A stretch of 5,813 nucleotides of DNA, from NCBI GenBank assembly GCA_944386375.1, contig CALXAW010000084.1, forward strand, positions 1 through 5,813. The letters are read 5' to 3'. The translations under genes and the position numbers were made by a program. The DNA comes from an uncultured Clostridia bacterium. Its GTDB lineage: Bacteria > Bacillota > Clostridia > TANB77 > CAG-508. Below the pieces are notes generated by a model. It was not told the DNA's origin, did not search any database, and was given only the letters and a program-made list of their open reading frames with translations. Below, in pieces: positions 1 to 4,816 of this stretch (position 1 is the stretch's first letter; every line of letters begins with the position of its first letter).

Positions 1-47
1 TTTTAATACTTATAGCAACAGTTTTACTAATATTTTTAGTTCAATAA
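1..47 (+). CDS. C-terminal end of an upstream hydrophobic protein (partial)
   Basis: Read in the frame beginning at base 3, this stretch encodes a strongly hydrophobic tail (LILIATVLLIFLVQ) that ends at a TAA at 45-47. It looks like the last membrane segment of a protein whose start lies outside the window. The next hydrophobic frame (69-302) is in the same phase, so this may be the front part of a single gene broken by that TAA. Too little is visible to name a family. Confidence 0.35.
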   Translation, partial: LILIATVLLIFLVQ

Positions 48-68
48 ATAAAAAAGAGTTATATTACA

Positions 69-302
69 GTGTTACCACTAATAGCTCATTTGGCATTTTT
101 ACTTATGCATACAGTGCAACTACTTACATTAGGAGAAGGGCTTGAAAATTATGCAACAATATTAACTAGATGTATAGCAATAGACTTTATATTTGTTTTA
201 GTTACATTCTTTGCTTATTTATGGGTAGACGATATAGAAGCAAAAGCAATGAATAAAAAAAGTATAGACAACAGCTTAGACTGGTTTTGGAAAAAAGTAT
301 AA
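69..302 (+). CDS. Small two-segment membrane protein, or back half of a broken gene
   Basis: I do not recognise this 77-residue protein. It has two hydrophobic segments, at about residues 4-20 and 36-52. A short acidic stretch (VDDIE) follows the second, and a basic, aromatic tail (DWFWKKV) ends the protein. This pattern fits an integral membrane protein with a cytoplasmic end. The proposed start is GTG at 69, and the only upstream ribosome-site candidate is a weak AAGAG at 54-58. The frame stays open back to the TAA at 45-47 (IKKSYIT is readable before the GTG), and bases 3-44 in the same phase encode another hydrophobic segment. The alternative is therefore one longer three-segment protein interrupted by a nonsense codon. 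A strong terminator follows directly, which supports a real transcription unit ending here. Function unknown. Confidence 0.45.
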   Translation: MLPLIAHLAFLLMHTVQLLTLGEGLENYATILTRCIAIDFIFVLVTFFAYLWVDDIEAKAMNKKSIDNSLDWFWKKV

Positions 303-354
303 AAAAGTGGGAATTTTAGCATTTTTTGGAAACTGTTAAAATTCCCACTTTTTT
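303..354. terminator. Bidirectional intrinsic terminator
   Basis: The 12-bp stem GTGGGAATTTTA (307-318) pairs with TAAAATTCCCAC (337-348). Four further A-T pairs extend it outward (303-306 with 349-352), and the loop is 18 nt. A run of seven T follows on the plus strand (349-355). A run of six A precedes the stem (301-306), giving a T-run on the minus strand. It can end the small membrane gene from the left and the tRNA-Thr transcript from the right. Confidence 0.9.
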
Positions 355-394
355 TAAAATTTAACATTCCTCGAAAAAATGTGAAAAATAAGGT

Positions 395-470
395 TGGGGC
401 TTCCAGTGGGAATTGAACCCACGACCTCAGCCTTACCATGGCTGCGCTCTACCTACTGAGCTATAGAAGC
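395..470 (-). tRNA. tRNA-Thr (anticodon GGT)
   Basis: This is a complete 76-nt cloverleaf on the minus strand. The 7-bp acceptor stem is GCTTCTA with TGGAAGC, including one G-U pair. The D stem is GCTC/GAGC and the anticodon stem CAGCC/GGCTG. The 7-nt anticodon loop ATGGTAA places GGT at positions 34-36 (plus-strand bases 435-437). The T stem is GTGGG/CCCAC with loop TTCAATT. The terminal CCA is encoded (395-397). Anticodon GGT reads ACC and, by wobble, ACT. The discriminator base (position 73) is C. This is notable because the T-box of the neighbouring threonyl-tRNA synthetase gene carries a bulge complementary to U73. The gene is divergent from thrS and ends at the shared terminator at 303-354. 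Confidence 0.98.
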
Positions 471-505
471 ATGAATTAATTTTTAATTTAAAATTACTAT
501 TTAAT

Positions 506-534
506 ATATAATATATAAGTATTTTTCAATTCAA
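506..534 (-). promoter_or_regulatory. Candidate promoter of tRNA-Thr
   Basis: Read on the minus strand, TTGAAT (529-534) is followed after 17 bp by TTATAT (506-511). Transcription would start near 499, about 29 nt before the mature tRNA 5' end. The region is very AT-rich, so other registers (such as TATATT at 503-508) are possible. The promoter lies wholly inside the left arm of the inverted repeat at 501-625. Confidence 0.5.
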
Positions 535-544
535 AGACTGGGTC

Positions 545-562
545 TTGTGACTCATGTCACAA
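545..562. promoter_or_regulatory. CRP/FNR-type palindrome (TGTGA-N6-TCACA)
   Basis: The 18-bp sequence TTGTGACTCATGTCACAA has perfect 7-bp arms around TCAT. It contains the exact TGTGA-N6-TCACA pattern recognised by Crp-type regulators of the Crp/Fnr family. It sits between the two outward promoter-like arms of the 501-625 repeat, a position suited to an operator. Because its arms also pair as RNA, it could instead be the tip of a structured transcript. No regulator gene is in the window. Confidence 0.45.
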
Positions 563-591
563 AACATAGCTAGGGTCACCTCTATCCGTCT

Positions 592-620
592 TTGATTTTC
601 AAAATACTTATATATTATAT
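592..620 (+). promoter_or_regulatory. Candidate upstream promoter reading toward thrS
   Basis: TTGATT (592-597), a 17-bp spacer and TTATAT (615-620) mirror the tRNA promoter in the opposite arm of the 501-625 repeat. A start near 627 would add about 60 nt ahead of the main thrS promoter. The evidence is only the hexamers, their spacing and the symmetry. Confidence 0.35.
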
Positions 621-649
621 ATTAATATTTATAAATTGTAAAGAAATTG

Positions 650-678
650 TTGACTTTTTAGTAAAAAAATATTAAAAT
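650..678 (+). promoter_or_regulatory. Main thrS promoter (sigma-A type)
   Basis: TTGACT (650-655) and TAAAAT (673-678) are separated by exactly 17 bp. A start near 685-690 places the first transcribed bases just before stem I of the T-box leader, as expected. The same hexamers and spacing recur at 4214-4242 ahead of the LPxTG gene. Confidence 0.8.
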
Positions 679-689
679 AATGTTTATAA

Positions 690-920
690 GGTAAAAACAA
701 GTAGGAGAAAAAGTAAAATAAAGGTTGCTTTTAGAGAGAATTGGTCGTGGCTGAAAGCCAATTTAAGTAAACATATTTGAAAAACTAACTCCTCATGTTT
801 CTAGTGAATAAGCTAGACGGGTAAGATGCGTTATAATCTTAAATTAAGTAAAAAATAGGATGGAACCGTGCTAAAGGCACTCCTAAAGATATTTGTAAAA
901 GTATTTTTAGGAGTGCTTTT
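690..920 (+). promoter_or_regulatory. Threonine T-box leader of thrS
   Basis: All parts of a T-box riboswitch are present. The base of stem I is formed by 695-699 with 796-800 and by AGGAG (703-707) with CTCCT (789-793); AGTA of the specifier region is at 712-715. The apical helix pairs 739-744 with 758-763. The specifier is most likely ACT (784-786, threonine), just 5' of the basal helix. Stem III pairs TAAGAT (822-827) with ATCTTA (836-841). The T-box proper is at 857-870. Its antiterminator pairs 857-860 with 881-884 and 868-871 with 877-880, around the TGGAACC bulge (861-867). The competing terminator is 873-920. Uncharged tRNA-Thr pairs with the specifier and the bulge, stabilises the antiterminator and turns thrS on. 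The bulge reads TGGA and so expects UCCA at the tRNA 3' end. Confidence 0.96.
873..920 (+). terminator. T-box attenuator terminator
   Basis: GCACTCCTAAA (877-887) pairs with TTTAGGAGTGC (906-916). AAAG before it and TTTT after it extend the stem (873-876 with 917-920), giving about 15 bp around an 18-nt loop. The 5' arm overlaps the antiterminator (877-884), so the two structures exclude each other. The T-run is short (four T, then ACATT). Confidence 0.9.
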
Positions 921-925
921 ACATT

Positions 926-1000
926 GAAAGTTGTCAGTGAGGACGGAGGTTTTGACAACTTTTCGAAAAAAATACCAAAATCTCCGTCCACAGTGACAAT
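926..1000. repeat. GGACGGAG palindromic element, long copy, in the thrS 5' leader
   Basis: Bases 931-954 pair with 976-999 as a 24-position stem with two mismatches and one G-T pair; its core is GGACGGAG (941-948) against CTCCGTCC (982-989). A second fold is possible: GAAAGTTGTCA (926-936) with TGACAACTTT (953-962). It uses the same left-hand bases, so only one fold can form at a time. The element lies after the T-box terminator and ends 12 bases before the thrS ribosome site. A compact relative (TTGTCAG, GGACGGAG, CCGTCC) sits at 4781-4816, suggesting a dispersed REP-like repeat family. Its core is clearly GC-richer than its surroundings. Confidence 0.85.
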
Positions 1001-1026
1001 AACACAAAAATAAGGAGGAATGTATT

Positions 1027-2934
1027 ATGTTAAAAATCACTTTAAAAGATGGACATGTTATGGAGGTAGAAAAGGAAACAACAATATATGAAGTTGCCCA
1101 AAAAATTAGCGAAGGACTAGCAAGAATGGCAACATGTGGCATAGTAAATGGCGAAGTACAAGATTTGCGTTATGAATTAAAAGAAGATTGCACACTTTCT
1201 ATAGAAACATTTGAAAGTAGTATAGAAGGCAAAAAAGCATATTGGCACACAACATCACATGTAATGGCTCAAGCTGTAAAAAGATTGTTCCCAAAAACCA
1301 AACTTGCAATTGGACCTGCAATTGATAATGGTTTTTATTATGACTTTGATGTAGAAAAACCATTTACAGACGAGGACAAAGAAAAAATAGAACAAGAAAT
1401 GAAAAAAATAATAAAAGAAGATTTAAAAATAGAAAAATTCACATTACCAAAAGATGAAGCAATAAAATTAATGAAAGAAAAAGACGAAAAATACAAAATA
1501 GAATTAATAGAAGATTTACCAGAAGGAGAAGAAATTTCTTTTTATAAACAAGGAGAATTTACAGACTTGTGTGCAGGCCCACATCTAATAAGCACAGGAA
1601 AACTTAAAGCAGTTAAAATACTAACATCATCTTCTGCATATTGGAGAGGAGACGAAAACAGAGAAAGTTTGCAAAGAATTTATGGTATATCTTATCCAAA
1701 AGCAAGTGCATTAGAAGAATACTTAAACATGTTAGAAGAAGCCAAAAAAAGGGACCACAAAAAATTAGGAAAAGAATTAGAATTATTTATGATAGCACCA
1801 GAAGGACCAGGTTTTCCATTTTTCTTACCAAAAGGAATGGTACTAAGAAATGTATTAGAAGACTATTGGAGAAAAATACATAAAGAACATGGTTATGTAG
1901 AAATAAAAACACCAATGATTTTAAATGAAGAACTATGGCATAGATCTGGACATTGGGATCATTACAAAGACAATATGTATACAACAAAAATTGATAATGT
2001 AGATTATGGTGTAAAACCTATGAATTGCCCTGGTGGAATGATAGTATATAAATCTAAAATGCATTCATATAGAGAATTACCTATAAGAGCAGGAGAATTA
2101 GGACTAGTTCATAGACACGAAAAATCTGGCGAGCTAAATGGACTATTTAGAGTAAGATGTTTTACACAAGATGATGCACATATTTTCTGTTTACCTGAGC
2201 AAATAGAAGAAGAAATAAAAGGTGTAATAGCATTAGTAGACGAAGTATATAGCAAATTTGGTTTTGAATTTACTATAGAATTATCAACTCGTCCAGAAGA
2301 TTCTATGGGTTCTGACGAGATGTGGGAATTAGCAGAAGGAGCTTTAGCAAAAGTACTTAAAGATTTAGGTAAAGACTATGTGCTAAACGAAGGTGACGGA
2401 GCTTTTTATGGCCCTAAAATAGACTTCCACATTAAAGACTGTTTAGGTAGAGATTGGCAATGTGGTACAGTACAACTAGATTTCCAAATGCCAGAAAGGT
2501 TTGACTTAACATATATTGGTGAGGATGGAGAAAAACATAGACCAGTAATGCTTCATAGAGTTATTTTTGGAAGTATAGAAAGATTTATAGGTATTATAAC
2601 AGAGCACTTTGCTGGTGCATTCCCAACATGGCTTGCACCAGTTCAAGTAAAAATACTACCAATAGCAGATGCACATATTGATTATGCAAGAACAGTAAAA
2701 GAAAAACTAGAAAAAGAAGGTATACGCGTAGAAATAGATGAAAGAGGAGAAAAAATAGGATATAAAATTCGTGAAGCTCAACTTCAAAAAATTCCATATA
2801 TGCTTGTTCTAGGTGACAAAGAAGCCTTCGCAAAAACAGTAGGAGTACGTTCAAGAAAAGATGGAGACATAGGTGCTGTAAAAGAAGAAGAATTTATAGC
2901 TAAAATAAAGCAAGAAGTAGAACAATTTAAGTAA
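1027..2934 (+). CDS. thrS: Threonyl-tRNA synthetase
   Basis: This class II synthetase attaches threonine to tRNA-Thr in the cytoplasm. At 635 residues it has the usual bacterial length and full domain order. The TGS domain is at about 1-61. The editing domain, which removes mischarged serine, carries HTTSH at 74-78 and CAGPH at 182-186. The catalytic core spans about 245-535 and the C-terminal anticodon-binding domain about 540-635. The zinc and threonine ligands are present as Cys334 (in PMNCPGG), His385 (in QDDAHIF) and His510 (in VMLHR); motif 2 (FRVRCFTQDDAHIF) and motif 3 (GSIERF, 515-520) are intact. The ATG start is supported by AAGGAGGA at 1012-1019, 7-8 nt upstream. Expression is controlled by the T-box leader. 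The GGACGGAG palindrome in the same leader may also affect it. Nothing looks broken. Confidence 0.99.
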   Translation: MLKITLKDGHVMEVEKETTIYEVAQKISEGLARMATCGIVNGEVQDLRYELKEDCTLSIETFESSIEGKKAYWHTTSHVMAQAVKRLFPKTKLAIGPAIDNGFYYDFDVEKPFTDEDKEKIEQEMKKIIKEDLKIEKFTLPKDEAIKLMKEKDEKYKIELIEDLPEGEEISFYKQGEFTDLCAGPHLISTGKLKAVKILTSSSAYWRGDENRESLQRIYGISYPKASALEEYLNMLEEAKKRDHKKLGKELELFMIAPEGPGFPFFLPKGMVLRNVLEDYWRKIHKEHGYVEIKTPMILNEELWHRSGHWDHYKDNMYTTKIDNVDYGVKPMNCPGGMIVYKSKMHSYRELPIRAGELGLVHRHEKSGELNGLFRVRCFTQDDAHIFCLPEQIEEEIKGVIALVDEVYSKFGFEFTIELSTRPEDSMGSDEMWELAEGALAKVLKDLGKDYVLNEGDGAFYGPKIDFHIKDCLGRDWQCGTVQLDFQMPERFDLTYIGEDGEKHRPVMLHRVIFGSIERFIGIITEHFAGAFPTWLAPVQVKILPIADAHIDYARTVKEKLEKEGIRVEIDERGEKIGYKIREAQLQKIPYMLVLGDKEAFAKTVGVRSRKDGDIGAVKEEEFIAKIKQEVEQFK

Positions 2935-2950
2935 AAAATTATTTCTAAAA

Positions 2951-2980
2951 TGAATTTACAAATAATATAAAAACTATAAT
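2951..2980 (+). promoter_or_regulatory. Candidate ychF promoter
   Basis: A perfect TATAAT is at 2975-2980, with a poor -35 (TGAATT, 2951-2956) at 18 bp. Transcription would start near 2987, inside the left arm of the inverted repeat at 2984-3017. thrS has no terminator before it, so read-through from thrS is also possible. Confidence 0.5.
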
Positions 2981-2983
2981 CTA

Positions 2984-3017
2984 TTTGACCGTGTAACATT
3001 TGTGAAACACGGTCAAA
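2984..3017. repeat. Perfect 11-bp inverted repeat in the ychF leader
   Basis: TTTGACCGTGT (2984-2994) and ACACGGTCAAA (3007-3017) are exact inverse complements around a 12-nt loop, inside which ACA/TGT can also pair. No T-run follows, so it is not a standard terminator. It starts 4 bp after TATAAT, in the position of an operator or a 5' stabilising hairpin. The ychF ribosome site starts 15 bases downstream of it. Confidence 0.8.
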
Positions 3018-3045
3018 GACTTGAAAAAATAACAAGGAGGATAAA

Positions 3046-4137
3046 ATGAAAATAGGAATAGTAGGACTTCCAAATGTAGGAAAAAGTACATTATTTAATA
3101 GCATAACAAAAGCTGGAGCAGAATGTGCGAATTATCCGTTTTGTACCATAGAGCCAAATATTGGTGTGGTTGCAGTTCCAGACGAAAGAATAGAAACACT
3201 AGCTAAAATGTACGAGCCAGAAAAAGTAACACATGCAATAGTAGAATTTGTAGACATAGCAGGTTTGGTAAAAGGAGCAAGTAAAGGAGAAGGTTTAGGA
3301 AATAAATTTTTATCACATATACGAGAAGTTGATGCAATTTGCCAAGTAGTAAGATGCTTTGAAGACGAAAATATAGTCCATGTAGATGGAAGTATAGACC
3401 CAGTAAGAGACGCAGAAACAATAAACTTAGAGCTTATTTTTGCAGATATAGAAACAATAGATAAAAGAATAGAAAAAGCTAAAAAAATGTTAAAATCAGA
3501 CAAAAAATATCAAGTAGAATTAAATTTATTAGAAAAAATAAAAACAAATTTAGAAAATAACATACCTGCTAGAGCATTAGAATTTAACGAAGAAGAAAAG
3601 GTAATGGTAAAAGATATGTTTTTACTTACATCAAAGCCAATTATATATATAGCAAATGTATCAGAAGAGCAACTTTCAAATTTAGAAAATGACGAAACTG
3701 TTAAAAAAATTAAACAATATGCTAAAAGCGAAAAAGCAGAAGTTATTAGTTTATGTGTAAAAATAGAAGAAGAACTATCTGGTTTAGACGAAGAATCTAA
3801 AAAAGAGATGCTAGAAGTTTTTGGACTAAAAGAATCTGGTTTAGATACATTAATTAAAAAAAGCTATGACTTGTTAGGATTAATGTCATTTTTAACTGCT
3901 GGCAAGCCAGAAGTTAGAGCGTGGACAATAAAAAAAGGAACAACTGCACCTGTAGCGGCAGGAAAAATACATTCAGACATACAAAGAGGTTTTATAAAAG
4001 CAGAAATTGTATCATATGATGATTTAATAAAAGAAGGTTCAATGGTTGCTGCTAAAGAAAAGGGATTAGTTCGTTCAGAAGGAAAAGATTATATAATGCA
4101 AGATGGAGACATTGTTTTATTTAAATTCAATGTATAA
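3046..4137 (+). CDS. ychF: Redox- and ribosome-associated ATPase YchF (OBG family)
   Basis: YchF (OLA1 in eukaryotes) is a conserved cytoplasmic P-loop protein of the OBG family. It binds ribosomes and prefers ATP to GTP; in E. coli it dampens oxidative-stress responses. The 363-residue length is normal. The P-loop GLPNVGKST is at 7-15, the switch threonine lies in FCTIEP (32-37), and DIAGLVKGAS (G3) is at 70-79. The usual NKxD guanine-specificity motif is replaced by NVSE (204-207), the hallmark of the ATP-using branch. His112 aligns with catalytic His114 of E. coli YchF. A helical arm spans about 130-200 and a TGS domain about 278-363. The ATG start has AAGGAGG at 3034-3040. It follows thrS by 111 bp on the same strand, possibly partly co-transcribed. 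Confidence 0.98.
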   Translation: MKIGIVGLPNVGKSTLFNSITKAGAECANYPFCTIEPNIGVVAVPDERIETLAKMYEPEKVTHAIVEFVDIAGLVKGASKGEGLGNKFLSHIREVDAICQVVRCFEDENIVHVDGSIDPVRDAETINLELIFADIETIDKRIEKAKKMLKSDKKYQVELNLLEKIKTNLENNIPARALEFNEEEKVMVKDMFLLTSKPIIYIANVSEEQLSNLENDETVKKIKQYAKSEKAEVISLCVKIEEELSGLDEESKKEMLEVFGLKESGLDTLIKKSYDLLGLMSFLTAGKPEVRAWTIKKGTTAPVAAGKIHSDIQRGFIKAEIVSYDDLIKEGSMVAAKEKGLVRSEGKDYIMQDGDIVLFKFNV

Positions 4138-4154
4138 AAAATGGCGTAAATTGC

Positions 4155-4184
4155 CTATAAATGGTACTTTTTAGCATTTTATAG
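4155..4184. repeat. Short inverted repeat just after ychF
   Basis: CTATAAATG (4155-4163) pairs with CATTTTATAG (4175-4184), leaving one bulged T and an 11-nt loop that contains GGTACTTTTTA. It begins 18 bases after the ychF stop but lacks a following T-run, so as a terminator it would be weak. No better ychF terminator is visible. Confidence 0.45.
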
Positions 4185-4213
4185 AGAAAATTTAAAAAAA
4201 TTTAAAAAAAGTA

Positions 4214-4242
4214 TTGACTAAAATATTTATGAAGTGTAAAAT
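4214..4242 (+). promoter_or_regulatory. Upstream promoter of the LPxTG gene
   Basis: TTGACT (4214-4219), 17 bp, TAAAAT (4237-4242), with an extended -10 TG at 4235-4236. A start near 4249 would give a leader of about 124 nt that includes both arms of the inverted repeat at 4295-4331. Confidence 0.7.
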
Positions 4243-4285
4243 ATAAATTAGAAATACGAAAGAATTAATATATATTTATTAATAC

Positions 4286-4331
4286 TTGATTTTTTTTGAC
4301 ATAAATAGTATAATAATAGTTGTATGTCAAA
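4286..4331 (+). promoter_or_regulatory. Second LPxTG-gene promoter overlapped by an inverted repeat
   Basis: TTGATT (4286-4291), 17 bp and TATAAT (4309-4314) form a good sigma-A promoter starting near 4321. A perfect 9-bp inverted repeat, TTTGACATA (4295-4303) and TATGTCAAA (4323-4331), brackets the -10: one arm in the spacer, the other at the start site. That geometry suits a repressor binding both half-sites, 28 bp centre to centre. If transcription comes from 4214-4242 instead, the arms could fold as RNA. Confidence 0.65.
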
Positions 4332-4372
4332 TACTAATATAAGTATATATTGAAGAGTAAGGAGAGAAAGAA

Positions 4373-4777
4373 ATGGAAAAATCAAAATTATTAAAGGTAT
4401 TTTTAGTAGTCGTAGTAAGTATAGCACTTACACTAACATCTGTTCAAACATTTGCTGCAACAAACTTTATAGATATCACAAATGAATCAACAACAGATAC
4501 ACATACAGCAAGTGGAGACACAAATACAAATTCTAATACTGGAAGCACTAATACAAATACAAACAGTGCTAGTAACACAAATAGCAGTGCAAACACAAAT
4601 ACAAACAGAAATACTTTAGCAAATACAAGCACAAATAGAAATGGAAGTTCATACAATAATACAAACTTACCATCAACAGGTCTTGCAGAAACAGGATCAA
4701 TAGTATGTATTATATTTGCATTAGTAGTATCAGCAATATATGCATTTAAGAAAATAAGAGATTATAACAATATTTAA
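4373..4777 (+). CDS. Short secreted Thr/Asn-rich protein with LPSTG wall-sorting signal
   Basis: This 134-residue protein has the full layout of a sortase substrate. A signal peptide is at 1-28 (KSKLLK, a hydrophobic core at 9-22, likely cleavage after TFA). A low-complexity Thr/Asn/Ser stretch follows at about 36-98, then LPSTG at 99-103, a hydrophobic segment at about 109-125 and the basic tail KKIRDYNNI. Cleavage between Thr102 and Gly103 would leave a wall-linked chain of about 74 residues with no recognisable folded domain. It may be a spacer, a glycosylated coat peptide or an adhesin remnant. A second motif-like LAETG follows at 104-108. The ATG start has AAGGAG at 4359-4364, 8 nt upstream, and the gene ends in tandem TAA codons. 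Two promoters lie upstream. The adjacent convergent sortase is its probable anchoring enzyme. Confidence 0.9.
   Translation: MEKSKLLKVFLVVVVSIALTLTSVQTFAATNFIDITNESTTDTHTASGDTNTNSNTGSTNTNTNSASNTNSSANTNTNRNTLANTSTNRNGSSYNNTNLPSTGLAETGSIVCIIFALVVSAIYAFKKIRDYNNI
4519..4666 (+). repeat. ACAAAT-rich degenerate tandem repeat within the LPxTG gene
   Basis: Units of ACA-AAT and close variants (Thr-Asn, with Ser, Gly or Ala replacements) recur through this part of the reading frame. Near-identical 6-bp units allow slipped-strand length change. Gains or losses of 6 bp would keep the frame, so the stalk length may vary between strains. Confidence 0.65.
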
Positions 4778-4780
4778 TAA

Positions 4781-4816
4781 TTGTCAGGGGGACGGAGATT
4801 CCGTCCCCATTGTTAT
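4781..4816. repeat. GGACGGAG palindromic element, compact copy, between convergent genes
   Basis: GGGGACGGA (4788-4796) pairs perfectly with TCCGTCCCC (4800-4808) around a 3-nt loop, a very stable GC-rich hairpin in AT-rich DNA. TTGTCAG (4781-4787) and the GGACGGAG core match the left arm of the longer copy at 931-948. ATTGTTAT (4809-4816) can also pair with ATAACAAT (4764-4771) as an outer stem. The element starts 4 bases after the LPxTG stop and its right flank covers the sortase stop codon. No T-run follows on either strand, but it may still slow polymerase or protect both transcript 3' ends. Confidence 0.85.

Larger units (their letters stand above)
501..625. repeat. 125-bp inverted repeat carrying two outward-facing promoter-like arms
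   Basis: The left arm (501-538) and right arm (588-625) are inverted copies matching at 35 of 38 positions; the outermost 25 match without a gap or mismatch. The 49-bp centre (539-587) is richer in G+C than the flanks and holds two smaller hairpins: 545-562 (7-bp stem) and 566-585 (ATAG/CTAT and AGG/CCT with a 2-nt bulge). Each arm, read outward, carries TTGAWT, 17 bp, then TTATAT, so the arms could be divergent promoters for tRNA-Thr and thrS. The alternatives are a small non-autonomous mobile element (TAT flanks both ends, weak in such AT-rich DNA) or a three-way-junction RNA. The repeat itself is directly visible; its role is open. Confidence 0.85.

Noticed and set aside
45..47. TAA as a reassigned sense codon
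   Set aside because: thrS, ychF, the LPxTG gene and the sortase all end in TAA at the expected family lengths.
566..590. Resemblance to preQ1 or lysine riboswitch fragments on the minus strand (CTAGCTA; GATAGAGGTG)
   Set aside because: Only short words match; the remaining conserved bases and helices of those riboswitches are missing.
831..1142. Minus-strand frame across the T-box, palindrome and thrS start
   Set aside because: It runs antisense through a T-box leader and the thrS N-terminus, both certain; no homology is recognisable.
2984..3017. Terminator for thrS
   Set aside because: The stem is strong, but GACTTGAAAAAA follows it instead of a T-run, and TATAAT lies just upstream.
4296..4314. 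Consensus TTGACA (4296-4301) as -35 for TATAAT (4309-4314)
   Set aside because: The spacer would be only 7 bp. TTGATT at 4286-4291 gives the correct 17 bp; the TTGACA is better explained as part of the inverted repeat.
4444..4656. Minus-strand hydrophobic frame inside the LPxTG gene
   Set aside because: It is the antisense of the Thr/Asn repeat, which automatically gives Val/Leu/Phe-rich translation.
4519..4666. CRISPR-like array
   Set aside because: The repeats are short, degenerate, contiguous and in frame within a secreted protein; there are no uniform spacers.
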